Positions 26,435 to 34,867 of a DNA stretch of 41,340 bases are shown one piece after another. The DNA is from Rhodospirillales bacterium (lineage in GTDB: Bacteria; Pseudomonadota; Alphaproteobacteria; Acetobacterales; Acetobacteraceae). The stretch covers positions 1 through 41,340 of the forward strand of contig CANFKS010000026.1 of NCBI GenBank assembly GCA_947447625.1, given 5' to 3'. The notes below the pieces were generated by a model, which saw nothing but the letters and a program-made list of their open reading frames with translations, was not told the origin of the DNA and did not search any database. Position 1 is the stretch's first letter. Each line of letters opens with the position of its first letter. Both the position numbers and the translations under genes were made by a program.

Positions 26435-27505
26435 TTAGGTGAGTCGGACGCCGGTTGCGACGTCGAACAGGTGGACCACGGCGGGATCGGGCGAGACATG
26501 GAGCGCCTCGCCGGGCCGGTGGGTGATGCGTTCGCGGAAGGCGCCGATCATTTTGGTGTCCGCGTGCATGGTGGAATCGCCGAGCTTCATGATGACCTGG
26601 GTCTCGGAGCCGGTCGGCTCGGTGACGAGCACGGTGGCGGCGGTGCCGTTGGGGTCAAGCCGGAGATGTTCGGGGCGGATGCCGTAGATGACTTCGCCGG
26701 GATGTTCGCGCGGCGCGCCAGCGGGCAGCGGGAGGGAGACGGTGCCGGAGATGAAGGCGCCGGATTTGATGTGGCCGCGGATGAAATTCATCGCGGGGGA
26801 GCCGATGAAGCCGGCGACGAAGAGGTTGGCGGGGCGGTCGTAGAGGTCAAGCGGCGCGCCCATTTGTTCGACGTTGCCGCCGTTCATCACCACGATCTTG
26901 TCGGCCATGGTCATGGCTTCGATCTGGTCGTGGGTGACGTAGACGGTGGTGGTTTTGAGTTTCTGATGCAGGTCCTTGATTTCGGCGCGCATGGCGACGC
27001 GCAGCTTGGCATCGAGGTTGGAGAGCGGTTCGTCGAACAGGAAGACCTGGGGATCGCGCACGATGGCGCGGCCCATGGCGACGCGCTGGCGCTGGCCGCC
27101 GGAGAGTTGGCGGGGGTAGCGCTCGAGATAGGGGGCGAGGCCGAGGATGCCGGCGGCGTGGCCGACTTTTTCGTCGATCACCTGCTTGGGCGCCTTGGCC
27201 AGCAACAGGGAGAAGGCCATGTTGTCGCGCACGGTCATGTGCGGATAGAGCGCGTAGTTCTGGAACACCATGGCGATATCGCGTTCCTTGGGGGGGACGT
27301 TGTTCACGACCCGCCCGCCGATCGCGATTTCGCCGCGGGTGATGTTTTCGAGCCCGGCGATCATGCGCAGCAGCGTCGATTTGCCGCAGCCGGAGGGGCC
27401 GACGAGAATGACGAACTCGCCGTCCTCGACTTCCACATTGACGCCGTGCAGCACTTCGGTGCTGCCGAACGCTTTGCGCACGGTACGAATAGAGACTGTC
27501 GCCAT
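26435..27505 (-). CDS. ugpC: sugar ABC transporter ATPase (UgpC/MalK-like)
   Basis: A 356-aa ATPase. Walker A GPSGCGKS at 36-43, signature LSGGQ at 134-138, Walker [12 protein letters not shown] (Asp158-Glu159), D-loop and switch [13 protein letters not shown] are all present. A C-terminal OB-type regulatory domain ([12 protein letters not shown] to the end) places it in the MalK/UgpC group. It is the first gene of the operon, an order in which the ATPase precedes the binding protein. The family is certain; ugpC as a name denotes type, not proven glycerol-3-phosphate use. Confidence 0.93.
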   Translation of the reverse strand: MATVSIRTVRKAFGSTEVLHGVNVEVEDGEFVILVGPSGCGKSTLLRMIAGLENITRGEIAIGGRVVNNVPPKERDIAMVFQNYALYPHMTVRDNMAFSLLLAKAPKQVIDEKVGHAAGILGLAPYLERYPRQLSGGQRQRVAMGRAIVRDPQVFLFDEPLSNLDAKLRVAMRAEIKDLHQKLKTTTVYVTHDQIEAMTMADKIVVMNGGNVEQMGAPLDLYDRPANLFVAGFIGSPAMNFIRGHIKSGAFISGTVSLPLPAGAPREHPGEVIYGIRPEHLRLDPNGTAATVLVTEPTGSETQVIMKLGDSTMHADTKMIGAFRERITHRPGEALHVSPDPAVVHLFDVATGVRLT

Positions 27506-27561
27506 CGGCGTTGCGTGCCTTCCCCTTGGACGTATCGGGCCTTCCGGCCGGCTTCGGGGAG

Positions 27562-27608
27562 AGGATAGGGCGGATTGATCGGGTTTGCCAATGCATTCCC
27601 GTGCATTG
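27562..27608 (-). promoter_or_regulatory. predicted promoter and overlapping palindromic operator of the sugar ABC operon
   Basis: CAATGCA (27589-27595) and TGCATTG (27602-27608) form a perfect 7-bp inverted repeat with a 6-base centre, the size of a LacI/GntR-type operator. On the minus strand it overlaps a possible -35 TTGGCA (27591-27586) with TATCCT 18 bases downstream. A dimeric repressor bound here would block the promoter (inference). Confidence 0.45.
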
Positions 27609-27710
27609 TTGCGGTTTGATTGCGTGATGGGCCGGTGGATGGGTGATGAAGGGTCGCCATACGGGGGTTGCGCGCAATATTATGGCGCCGGCGGGGGCGC
27701 GGGGGGCGGG

Positions 27711-27774
27711 CTTGATGGGGGCCGGTCTTGACGTAGGCCGGGCTTGACGTAAGCCGGGCTTGACGTGAGCCGGG
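27711..27774 (+). repeat. four tandem 16-bp units upstream of the M19 dipeptidase gene
   Basis: Units start at 27711, 27727, 27743 and 27759. The last three follow CTTGACGTRRGCCGGG (R = A/G) and the first is more diverged. Each contains TTGACG, like a -35 box. The array ends 20 bases before the dipeptidase ATG. It may be an operator array or slipped-strand repeat. Confidence 0.75.
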
Positions 27775-27794
27775 CGAGGCTTGAGCGTGTGGGG

Positions 27795-28799
27795 ATGATC
27801 GATCCCATTGCACTGCACCGCTCCCTCGTCACCATCGACACCCATATCGACATCCCGTGGCCCGAGGGGCCCTCGTTTTTCGAGGACACCAGGCGGCGGG
27901 TGGACCTGCCGAAGATGCGGCGGGGGCATATGGCGACGGGCTGTTTCGCGGCCTATGTGCCGCAGGTGCCGCGTTCGGCGGAGGCGCATGAGGCGGCGTT
28001 TGCGCGGGCCTGCGCGATGTTGGATGCGATCAATGTGATGGGTGCGGGGCCCGATTCGCGGGTGTGCCTGACGGCGGACGATATCGAGCGGGCGCAGCGC
28101 GATGGTGTGACGGGGATTATGCCATGCGTCGAGAACGGGCATGCGGTGGGCGGCGATCCGAGGCGGTTGAAGGCGTTTCGCGACCGGGGGGCGCGGTATC
28201 TGACGGTGACGCATTTCGGGCACAATGCGCTGGCCGACAGTTCCAATCCGCGGCGCGATCTCAATGATCCCGAGGCCGAGCATGGCGGGCTGTCCGCGTT
28301 GGGGCGGCAGGCGATTGTCGAGTTGAACCGGCTCGGCATGCTGGTCGATGTCGCGCATACCTCGAAGGCGACGATGATGCAGGCGGCGGGGCTGTCGCGC
28401 ACGCCGGTGTTGTCGACGCATTCCTGTGTGAAGGCGCTGTGCGACAATGCGCGCAACATGGATGACGAACAGCTGGATGTGCTGAAGGATGTCGGCGGCG
28501 TGATCCAGATTACGGCGGTGCCGGGGTTCCTGATGGCGGGCAGGAAGGAGGCCGAGGTGACGGTTTCGGATTATTGCGACCATATCGATTATGCGGTGAA
28601 GCGGATCGGGGTGGAGCATGTCGGGATTTCGTCGGATTTTGATGGGGGCGGCGGGTTTGTCGGCTGGAAGGATGCCTCGGAGTGCGGCAATTTGACGGTG
28701 GAGCTGGTGCGGCGCGGCTATGATGCGCGGGCGATCGGGCTGCTGTGGGGCGGCAATTTTCTGCGGCTGCTGCGCCGTGCGGAGCAATTGGCGGAGTAG
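27795..28799 (+). CDS. membrane dipeptidase (peptidase M19 family)
   Basis: A 334-aa metal-dependent hydrolase of the renal-dipeptidase family (M19). The first zinc motif is His17-x-Asp19 in IDTHIDIP. The bridging Glu lies in MPCVENGHAVG, later His ligands in VTHFGHNALAD and VDVAHTSKAT, and the C-terminal Asp in ISSDFDGGGGF. M19 enzymes cleave dipeptides, often with a D-residue or beta-lactam-like bonds. The ATG at 27795 is used; a GTG at 27765 lies inside the tandem repeat. The aldo/keto reductase gene starts 3 bases after the stop codon. It is divergent from the sugar ABC operon. Confidence 0.88.
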   Translation: MIDPIALHRSLVTIDTHIDIPWPEGPSFFEDTRRRVDLPKMRRGHMATGCFAAYVPQVPRSAEAHEAAFARACAMLDAINVMGAGPDSRVCLTADDIERAQRDGVTGIMPCVENGHAVGGDPRRLKAFRDRGARYLTVTHFGHNALADSSNPRRDLNDPEAEHGGLSALGRQAIVELNRLGMLVDVAHTSKATMMQAAGLSRTPVLSTHSCVKALCDNARNMDDEQLDVLKDVGGVIQITAVPGFLMAGRKEAEVTVSDYCDHIDYAVKRIGVEHVGISSDFDGGGGFVGWKDASECGNLTVELVRRGYDARAIGLLWGGNFLRLLRRAEQLAE

Positions 28800-28802
28800 G
28801 CG

Positions 28803-29633
28803 ATGCGCAAGGTCCGGCTGCCCGATGGGAGCGAGGTTGCGGCGCTGGGCCAGGGGACCTGGCGGATGGGCGAGGGGCAGCGGACGCGCGATGAGGAGGC
28901 CGATGCGCTGCGGCTGGGCATCGATCTGGGCATGACGCTGATCGATACCGCCGAGATGTATGGCGAGGGCGCGTCGGAGCGGGTGGTGGGCGAGGCGATC
29001 CGTGGGCGGCGGGATGCGGTGACGCTGGTGAGCAAGGTTTATCCGCACAATGCGACGCGGACCGGAATGCCGGCGGCCTGCGAGCGGAGCCTGCGGCGGT
29101 TGCGGGTGGAGTGCATCGATATCTATCTGTTGCACTGGATGGGGGAGGCGCCGTTTACCGAGACGGTGACTGCGTTCGAGAAGCTGCGCGAGGCCGGCAA
29201 GATCCGGTCGTGGGGGGTGTCGAACCTCGATGCGGCGGATATGGTGGAATTGGCCAGCGTGTCCGGCGCCTGCGTGACGGATCAGGTGTTGTATAATCCG
29301 GAGCATCGCGGGATCGAGTATGATCTGCTGCCGTGGTGCGAGGGCCGTGCGATGCCGATCATGGCGTATTCGCCGGTGGGGCAGGGCGGGCGATTGCTGC
29401 GATCCAGGGCGCTGCGCGCGGTGGCGGAGCGGCATGGGGCGAGCCCGGGGCAGATTGCGATTGCGTGGTCGCTGCGCCGTGCGGGGGTGATTTCGATTCC
29501 GAAGGCGGGCGATCCGGCGCATGTGCGGGAGAATGCGGCGGCGGCGGGGATTGTGTTGACGGCGGAGGATGTGCGGGCGATCGATGCCGCCTATCCGCCG
29601 CCCGGGCGGAAATATCCGCTGGCGATGCTGTAG
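28803..29633 (+). CDS. aldo/keto reductase
   Basis: A 276-aa (beta/alpha)8 NADPH-dependent oxidoreductase. The catalytic tetrad is visible: Asp48 and Tyr53 (LIDTAEMYGEG), Lys78 (LVSKVYP) and His111 (YLLHWMG). WGVSNLDAADM and the C-terminal SIPKAGDPAHVREN cofactor-binding segment match the family. Members reduce carbonyls of sugars and ketones. It follows the dipeptidase by 3 bases, so the two are cotranscribed, though no shared pathway is evident. The 161 bases after it hold no recognised gene. Confidence 0.9.
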   Translation: MRKVRLPDGSEVAALGQGTWRMGEGQRTRDEEADALRLGIDLGMTLIDTAEMYGEGASERVVGEAIRGRRDAVTLVSKVYPHNATRTGMPAACERSLRRLRVECIDIYLLHWMGEAPFTETVTAFEKLREAGKIRSWGVSNLDAADMVELASVSGACVTDQVLYNPEHRGIEYDLLPWCEGRAMPIMAYSPVGQGGRLLRSRALRAVAERHGASPGQIAIAWSLRRAGVISIPKAGDPAHVRENAAAAGIVLTAEDVRAIDAAYPPPGRKYPLAML

Positions 29634-29794
29634 CGGCGGGCCCTTTGATCGGGGCCGGGGTGTTAAATCGTCGCAAACGGGCGGATTGACTGTCATTTGG
29701 TCTGGTCGGCGGCGCGGCGTGGATGCTGGTGTAAGGTCGATTTTTTGATCGGTACGGGCTCCATGACCCTCAGACGCGATCGCAACGCAGTGCG

Positions 29795-32700
29795 ATGAAC
29801 GAATTGCTGCCTCGGAGCTTGCGGGCGGGCAGCAAGGCATGGTCGGTGGGCCATGCGCTTGGCCATAGGATTGCGAGCGATCTTGCGGTGTTGGCGGCGT
29901 CGGATTTGTTCGATGGCGCGTTTTATTTGCGGGCTTATCCCGATGTCGCGGAACAGGGGGTTGATCCGGCGACGCATTTCATTGTGAAGGGCTGGCAGGA
30001 AGGGCGGCGGCCGTGCCTGTATTTTGATCCGGCGTGGTACCGCGCGGCCAACAGCGATGTGGCGCGGGCCGGGGTCAATCCGGTGTTGCATTATATTTCG
30101 GCTGGGGAGGCGCAGGGGCGGGCGCCGAGCGAGTGTTTCGATCTCGCGTGGTATGCGACGCAGCATGTGGCGGATGGCGGGCGCAGCCTGCTCGCGCATT
30201 TCATGCTGCGGCGCATGACGGGCGAGGTGAGCCCGCTGCCGGAGTTTGATGCGGCGTTCTATCTGGCGTCCTACCCCGATGTGGGGGCGGCCGGGGCTGA
30301 TCCGTTCGAGCATTATCTGCGGTATGGCTATCGCGAGGGGCGCAATCCGTCGGCGCTGTTCGATACGCGGTTCTATTTGCTGCGCTATCTCGATGGCGCG
30401 TTGGGGGTGAATCCGGTGATCCATTATCGCCGGCACCGGCATTCGCTGCGGCTGCATACAATGCCGCCGCCGGGCGAGTGCGATGTGTTTGAGGAGGTGC
30501 GGCGGTTCAGCCGGCCGGGGCCGGCGTTCGAGACGGTGCGGCCGTTGCCGCGGAGCGCGCGGCGGCGGGCGCAGGTGTTGGCGTTCTATCTGCCGCAGTT
30601 CCATCCGATCGCCGAGAACGATGCGTGGTGGGGCGATGGGTTTACCGAATGGACCGCGATCGGGCGGGCGATGCCGCGGTTTGCCGGGCATTATCAGCCG
30701 CGGATTCCGCGCGATCTCGGGCATTACCGGCTTGGCGATACGCCTGAGGGGCGGGACGTGATGCGGCGCCAGGCGGAGATGGCGCGGGCGGCGGGGCTCG
30801 CGGGGTTTGTGCATTATTTTTATTGGTTCAATGGCCGGCGCCTGCTGGAGGGGCCGCTTGATGCGTGGCGGGGGGATGGGTCGATCGATTTTCCGTTCTG
30901 TCTGATGTGGGCGAACGAGAACTGGACCCGGCGGTGGGACGGCTCGGACCAGGAGGTGCTGATCAGGCAGGATTATGATGCGGCGAACGATGCCGCGCTG
31001 GTTGATTGTTTCGCCGGGTATTTCGCCGATCCGCGCTATATCCGGATCGACGGGCGGCCGGTGCTGATGGTGTATCGAGCGGCGGATATTCCGGATACGG
31101 TGGCGACGCTGGCGCGCTGGCGGGGGTTGTTTGCGGCGCGGCACAACGAGGCGCCGCTTCTGGTGATGGCGCAGAGTTTCGATGCGCTGGATCCGCGGGA
31201 GTTCGGCTTTGATGCGGCGGTCGAATTTCCGCCTCACAAGCTTGTTGTCGGTCTGGAACGGCGCAATGCCGAATTGCGGCCGTTTGATCCGCGGTTGACG
31301 GCGCATGTGTATGACTACGACGACATGGTGGCGGCCTCGTTGGGCGAGGTGGCTGGGGATTTTCCGTTGATCCGAACCGCGGTGCCGAGCTGGGACAATG
31401 ACGCGCGGCGGCAGGGGGCGGGGCTGGTGCTGCGCGGGTCGACGCCGGCGACGTATCAGGCGTGGCTTGCCGAACTGGTCAGCCGGGCGGCGGCGGCGCC
31501 GGTGTTGGGGGCGGCGCTGGTGTGTGTGAACGCGTGGAACGAGTGGGCCGAGGGGGCCTATCTGGAGCCGGATCAGCATTTTGGCGCGGCCTATCTGAAT
31601 GCGACCGCGCGGGCGGTGACGCGCGGAGGGGAGGCGGGGGCGGCGCGGGTGTTGCTGGTCGGGCATGATGCGTTTGCGACGGGGGCGCAGCATCTGCTGC
31701 ATCATCTGATGTGCCGGATGGTGCGGGTGCATGGCGTGCAGGCCGAGTATCTGCTGCTTGGCGGCGGGGCGTTGGCGGAGGCGTATGCCGCCAGCGCCCC
31801 GGGGGTGATTGTCGAGAGCGCGGCGCAGGTCGAGGCTCTGGCGGCGGCCTGGGTGGCGCGGGGGTTTGCGTCGGCGATCGTCAACACCTCGGCTGCCGCC
31901 TGGGTGGTGCCGCTGCTGCGGGCGGCGGGGATGCGGGTGACCCTGCTGGTGCATGAATTGCCTGGCCTGTTGGCCGAGAAGGGGCTGGTGGAGGCGGCGC
32001 GGAGGGGGGCGATGGCGGCGGAGACGGTGGTGTTTCCGGCGGCATTTGTGCGCGATCGGTTTGTGGCGGCGATCGGGGTGAGCCCGGCGGATTGTCGGGT
32101 GATGCCGCAGGGGAGCTATCGGCGGATCGTGGCCTCGACGCAAGCGCGCACGGCGTTGCGGGCGCGCCATGGGATCGGGGCTGCGTGCGTGCTGGTGCTG
32201 GGCGCGGGTTATGCTGATGTGCGGAAGGGGTTCGATCTGTTTTTGCAGGCCTGGCGGGCGGCGCGGCGGCAGCGGGCGGATGTCATGTTCTGCTGGATCG
32301 GGGAGATCGAGCCGGCGATGCGGCTGTATCTGGCAAGCGAAATCGCCGCGGCCGAGGCGAGCGGGCGGTTTTTGCTGGCTGGGTATCAGCGCGATGTCGG
32401 GCCGTGGTTCAGCGCGGCGGATGTGTTCGCGCTGACGTCGCGGGAGGATCCGTTTCCGACGGTGGCGCTGGAGGCGATGGTATCGGGCGTGCCGGTGGTG
32501 AGTTTTGCGGGCAGCGGGGGGATGGCGGATGCGGTGGCGGCGTGCGACGGCGGGGTTGCGGTGGCGATGGGCGATGCGGATGCGATGGCGCGCGCTTTGG
32601 TGAAGCGAGGGCGCACCGGGACGCAGGAGCGGGCGCGGCTGGCGGGGGCAGCGCGGGCGCGGTTCGATTTTGCGGCCTATGCGCGGGATCTGCTGCATCT

Positions 32701-33559
32701 GGCGGTGCCGGGCGTGGCGTCGGTGTCGGTGGTGGTGCTGTCATGCAACTATGGGCGCTACATGGTGGAGCGGATGGCGTCGGTTTTCGCGCAGGATCAT
32801 CCGGTGGAGGAAGTGCTGGTGCTTGACGATGCCTCAAGCGACGACAGCGTGGCAGTGGCGCTGCGGACGGCGGAGGCGTGGCGGCGGGAGATCGGGGTGG
32901 AGGCGGAGACGGTCAATTCCGGATCGGTGTTCCGCCAGTGGCGCAAGGCGGCGGAGCGGGCGCGGGGCGAATTCCTGTGGATTGCGGAGGCCGACGATGC
33001 GGCCGATCCGGCGTTGCTGGGTGCCTTGGCGGGGCTGCTCCAGGCGCAGCCCGACATGGTGCTGGCGTTCAGTGACAGCCGCAGCGTGGATGGTGAGGGG
33101 GCGGTGCTGGAGGAGAGTTATCGACAGTATTACGCCCAGGCCGGGGCGACCGGGCTGTTGCAGGACGGCATGTTTCCGGCGCGGGGCTTTGCGCGGCAGC
33201 TTTTGTCCGAGCGCAACCTGATCCTCAATGCCTCCGCCGTTTTGTGGCGCCGTTCGGCCTTGCTGGCGGCGTTTGCGCGCTGCGGCGCGGCGCTTGACGA
33301 GCTGCCGATTGCGGGGGATTGGCGGCTTTATCTGGAGGCGCTCGCTGACAGCGACGGCAGTGTCGGCTTTATCGCGACACCGCTCAACACCCATCGCCGG
33401 CATGCTGCCTCGGTGAGCGCGGTGGGGCGTGGGCGGCTGCATGTCGAGCAGATCGGGCGGATGCATCGCGCGGTGCGCGCGATGTTCGGGCCGGACGCAC
33501 CGTTGAAGCGGCGGCAGAGTGCCTATCTCCGGATGGTGGCGCGCGACCTCGGGGTCTGA
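29795..33559 (+). CDS. multi-domain glycosyltransferase: YPDV-type repeats, WbsX domain, GT4 and GT2 domains
   Basis: A 1254-aa protein with four parts. Residues about 36-215 hold five degenerate repeats of the type FDxxFYLxxYPDVxxAGxDP...EGRxP (starts near 40, 77, 115, 151, 189). Residues about 260-605 are a WbsX-like (GH99-related) domain: VLAFYLPQFHPIAENDAWWG, FTEW, CVNAWNEWAEG. Residues about 615-970 are a GT4 glycosyltransferase (EDPFPTVALEAM near 882). Residues about 975-1254 are a GT2 domain (SVSVVVLSCNYGRYM, VLDDASSDDS, EADDAADP as the DxD-like region). It has no signal peptide. It is probably an assembler of a cell-surface glycan. Fusing three catalytic-type modules suggests successive sugar additions. 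The start is ATG at 29795. Confidence 0.85.
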   Translation: MNELLPRSLRAGSKAWSVGHALGHRIASDLAVLAASDLFDGAFYLRAYPDVAEQGVDPATHFIVKGWQEGRRPCLYFDPAWYRAANSDVARAGVNPVLHYISAGEAQGRAPSECFDLAWYATQHVADGGRSLLAHFMLRRMTGEVSPLPEFDAAFYLASYPDVGAAGADPFEHYLRYGYREGRNPSALFDTRFYLLRYLDGALGVNPVIHYRRHRHSLRLHTMPPPGECDVFEEVRRFSRPGPAFETVRPLPRSARRRAQVLAFYLPQFHPIAENDAWWGDGFTEWTAIGRAMPRFAGHYQPRIPRDLGHYRLGDTPEGRDVMRRQAEMARAAGLAGFVHYFYWFNGRRLLEGPLDAWRGDGSIDFPFCLMWANENWTRRWDGSDQEVLIRQDYDAANDAALVDCFAGYFADPRYIRIDGRPVLMVYRAADIPDTVATLARWRGLFAARHNEAPLLVMAQSFDALDPREFGFDAAVEFPPHKLVVGLERRNAELRPFDPRLTAHVYDYDDMVAASLGEVAGDFPLIRTAVPSWDNDARRQGAGLVLRGSTPATYQAWLAELVSRAAAAPVLGAALVCVNAWNEWAEGAYLEPDQHFGAAYLNATARAVTRGGEAGAARVLLVGHDAFATGAQHLLHHLMCRMVRVHGVQAEYLLLGGGALAEAYAASAPGVIVESAAQVEALAAAWVARGFASAIVNTSAAAWVVPLLRAAGMRVTLLVHELPGLLAEKGLVEAARRGAMAAETVVFPAAFVRDRFVAAIGVSPADCRVMPQGSYRRIVASTQARTALRARHGIGAACVLVLGAGYADVRKGFDLFLQAWRAARRQRADVMFCWIGEIEPAMRLYLASEIAAAEASGRFLLAGYQRDVGPWFSAADVFALTSREDPFPTVALEAMVSGVPVVSFAGSGGMADAVAACDGGVAVAMGDADAMARALVKRGRTGTQERARLAGAARARFDFAAYARDLLHLAVPGVASVSVVVLSCNYGRYMVERMASVFAQDHPVEEVLVLDDASSDDSVAVALRTAEAWRREIGVEAETVNSGSVFRQWRKAAERARGEFLWIAEADDAADPALLGALAGLLQAQPDMVLAFSDSRSVDGEGAVLEESYRQYYAQAGATGLLQDGMFPARGFARQLLSERNLILNASAVLWRRSALLAAFARCGAALDELPIAGDWRLYLEALADSDGSVGFIATPLNTHRRHAASVSAVGRGRLHVEQIGRMHRAVRAMFGPDAPLKRRQSAYLRMVARDLGV

Positions 33560-33592
33560 TCCGGAGGCTGGACAGGGCAGGGTCCGCGCCCG

Positions 33593-33693
33593 AGAGCGGG
33601 ATGGCTTCCGATAGGCGGATTCATCCCGCTCTGCTCTTTGTTTGATCGCCTGTTTCAGATTTTTTGACGATTCCGCTAAAAATCATCAGGCTC
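33593..33693 (+). repeat. dispersed two-hairpin repeat, copy A
   Basis: Hairpin 1 is AGAGCGGGATG (33593-33603) with CATCCCGCTCT (33622-33632). A CTTTGTTTGATCG link follows, and then a weaker hairpin from GATTTTT (33658) and AAAAATC (33678). It matches copy C in the same orientation and copy B inverted. It lies 33 bases after the giant glycosyltransferase gene. Confidence 0.8.
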
Positions 33694-33721
33694 GGTGCGA
33701 ACGGGCGATCGAGGAGCCGGC

Positions 33722-34867
33722 ATGCGTATTCTCTACAGCCACCGCATCCAATCCCGCGACGGCCAGAGCATCCATGTGGACGAGCTGATCGCGGCGTTTC
33801 GTGCCGAGGGCCACGAGGTCCGGGTGGTGGGGCCGCGCTTCTATGACGAGGCCAGTTTCGGCGGCGAAAGCGGCTTTGTGGATTTCGTGCGCAACGTGTT
33901 GCCGGGTGCGCTCGGGGAGATCGCGGAACTCGCCTACACCATTCCGGCCTATTGGCGGCTGCGCCGTGCGTGTCGCGCGTTCAAGCCGGATTTCATTTAT
34001 GAGCGCTGCAATCTCTATTTCCTCGCCGGCACCTGGCTGGCGCGGGCGACGGGGTTGCCGTTTTTGCTCGAAGTGAATGCGCCGCTGGCCGATGAGCGAA
34101 CCCGGTTCGGCAGGTTGCGGCTGCATCGGCTGGCGCATCGGCTGGAGCGCGATGTGTGGCGCGCGGCGGATCGGGTGCTGCCGGTGACGGGGGTGTTGAA
34201 GGATATCGTGATGGCGGCGGCCGGGGTGCCTGGGGAGCGGATCACGGTGGTGGCGAATGGCGTGGTGCTTGACCGGTTCCCGCCCTTGGCGCCTGCGCAG
34301 CGCGAGGCGGTGACGCTCGGGTTTGTTGGCTTCGTGCGGCCGTGGCATGGGCTCGATCGGGTGATCCGTGAGATCGCGGCGCGCAAGGATGGTGCCCGGG
34401 TAAGCCTCACGGTGGTCGGCGATGGGCCGGTGCGGGGGGAATTGGAGGCGCTGGCGGCGGGGCTGGGCATTGTCGAGCGGCTCGATTTCAGGGGGGTGGT
34501 GGCGCATGCGGCGGTGCCGGGGGAGGTGGCGCGGTTCGACATCGCTTTGCAGCCGCAGGTGACGCCCTATGCCTCGCCGCTCAAGATTTTCGACTACATG
34601 GCGGCCGGGCGCGCTATTGTTGCGCCGGATCAGCCCAATATCCGGGAAATCCTGGTACATGAACGCACAGCCTTGCTGTTCGATCCATCCGATCCCGCCG
34701 GGCTGTGGCGGGCTGTCGCCCGGTTGATCGAGGATCCGGCATTGCGTGCCCGGCTTGGCGCCGCGGCGCGGGGCGAACTCGAACAGCGCAACTACACCTG
34801 GCGCGGCAATGCCCGCCGGATCGCCGCGATGGCCCAGGCGATCGCCGCCCGCAAAAGGACAAGATGA
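33722..34867 (+). CDS. GT4-family glycosyltransferase
   Basis: A 381-aa two-domain GT-B glycosyltransferase. N-terminal acceptor side: MRILYSHRIQSRDGQSIHVD. Donor side: FVGFVRPWHGLDRVI, VVGDGPVRGELEAL, and the nucleotide-sugar motif SPLKIFDYMAAGRAIVAPD with IREIL. The ATG at 33722 has GAGGAG about 6 bases upstream, so an earlier GTG at 33695 is rejected. The kynureninase gene overlaps its stop codon by ATGA. It probably transfers a hexose to a lipid- or glycan-linked acceptor in the cytoplasm, alongside the preceding multi-domain protein. Confidence 0.9.
   Translation: MRILYSHRIQSRDGQSIHVDELIAAFRAEGHEVRVVGPRFYDEASFGGESGFVDFVRNVLPGALGEIAELAYTIPAYWRLRRACRAFKPDFIYERCNLYFLAGTWLARATGLPFLLEVNAPLADERTRFGRLRLHRLAHRLERDVWRAADRVLPVTGVLKDIVMAAAGVPGERITVVANGVVLDRFPPLAPAQREAVTLGFVGFVRPWHGLDRVIREIAARKDGARVSLTVVGDGPVRGELEALAAGLGIVERLDFRGVVAHAAVPGEVARFDIALQPQVTPYASPLKIFDYMAAGRAIVAPDQPNIREILVHERTALLFDPSDPAGLWRAVARLIEDPALRARLGAAARGELEQRNYTWRGNARRIAAMAQAIAARKRTR

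Noticed and set aside
27711-27774. Possibility of a CRISPR array in the 16-bp tandem units
   Set aside because: Units are contiguous with no spacers, too short for CRISPR repeats, and no cas genes are present.
26847-29840. About 1000-codon minus-strand frame spanning the ugpC start, the intergenic region and two plus-strand genes
   Set aside because: Crosses three well-supported genes and an intergenic tandem repeat; composition is that of a stop-poor shadow frame.
29693-32698. About 1000-codon open frame on the minus strand opposite the multi-domain glycosyltransferase
   Set aside because: His/Arg/Pro-rich translation with no recognisable motif; the plus strand carries well-defined WbsX, GT4 and GT2 motifs.
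33593-33693. Possibility that the two-hairpin repeat is a tRNA or riboswitch
   Set aside because: No cloverleaf, anticodon or TPsiC sequence; copies lie downstream of genes and in both orientations.
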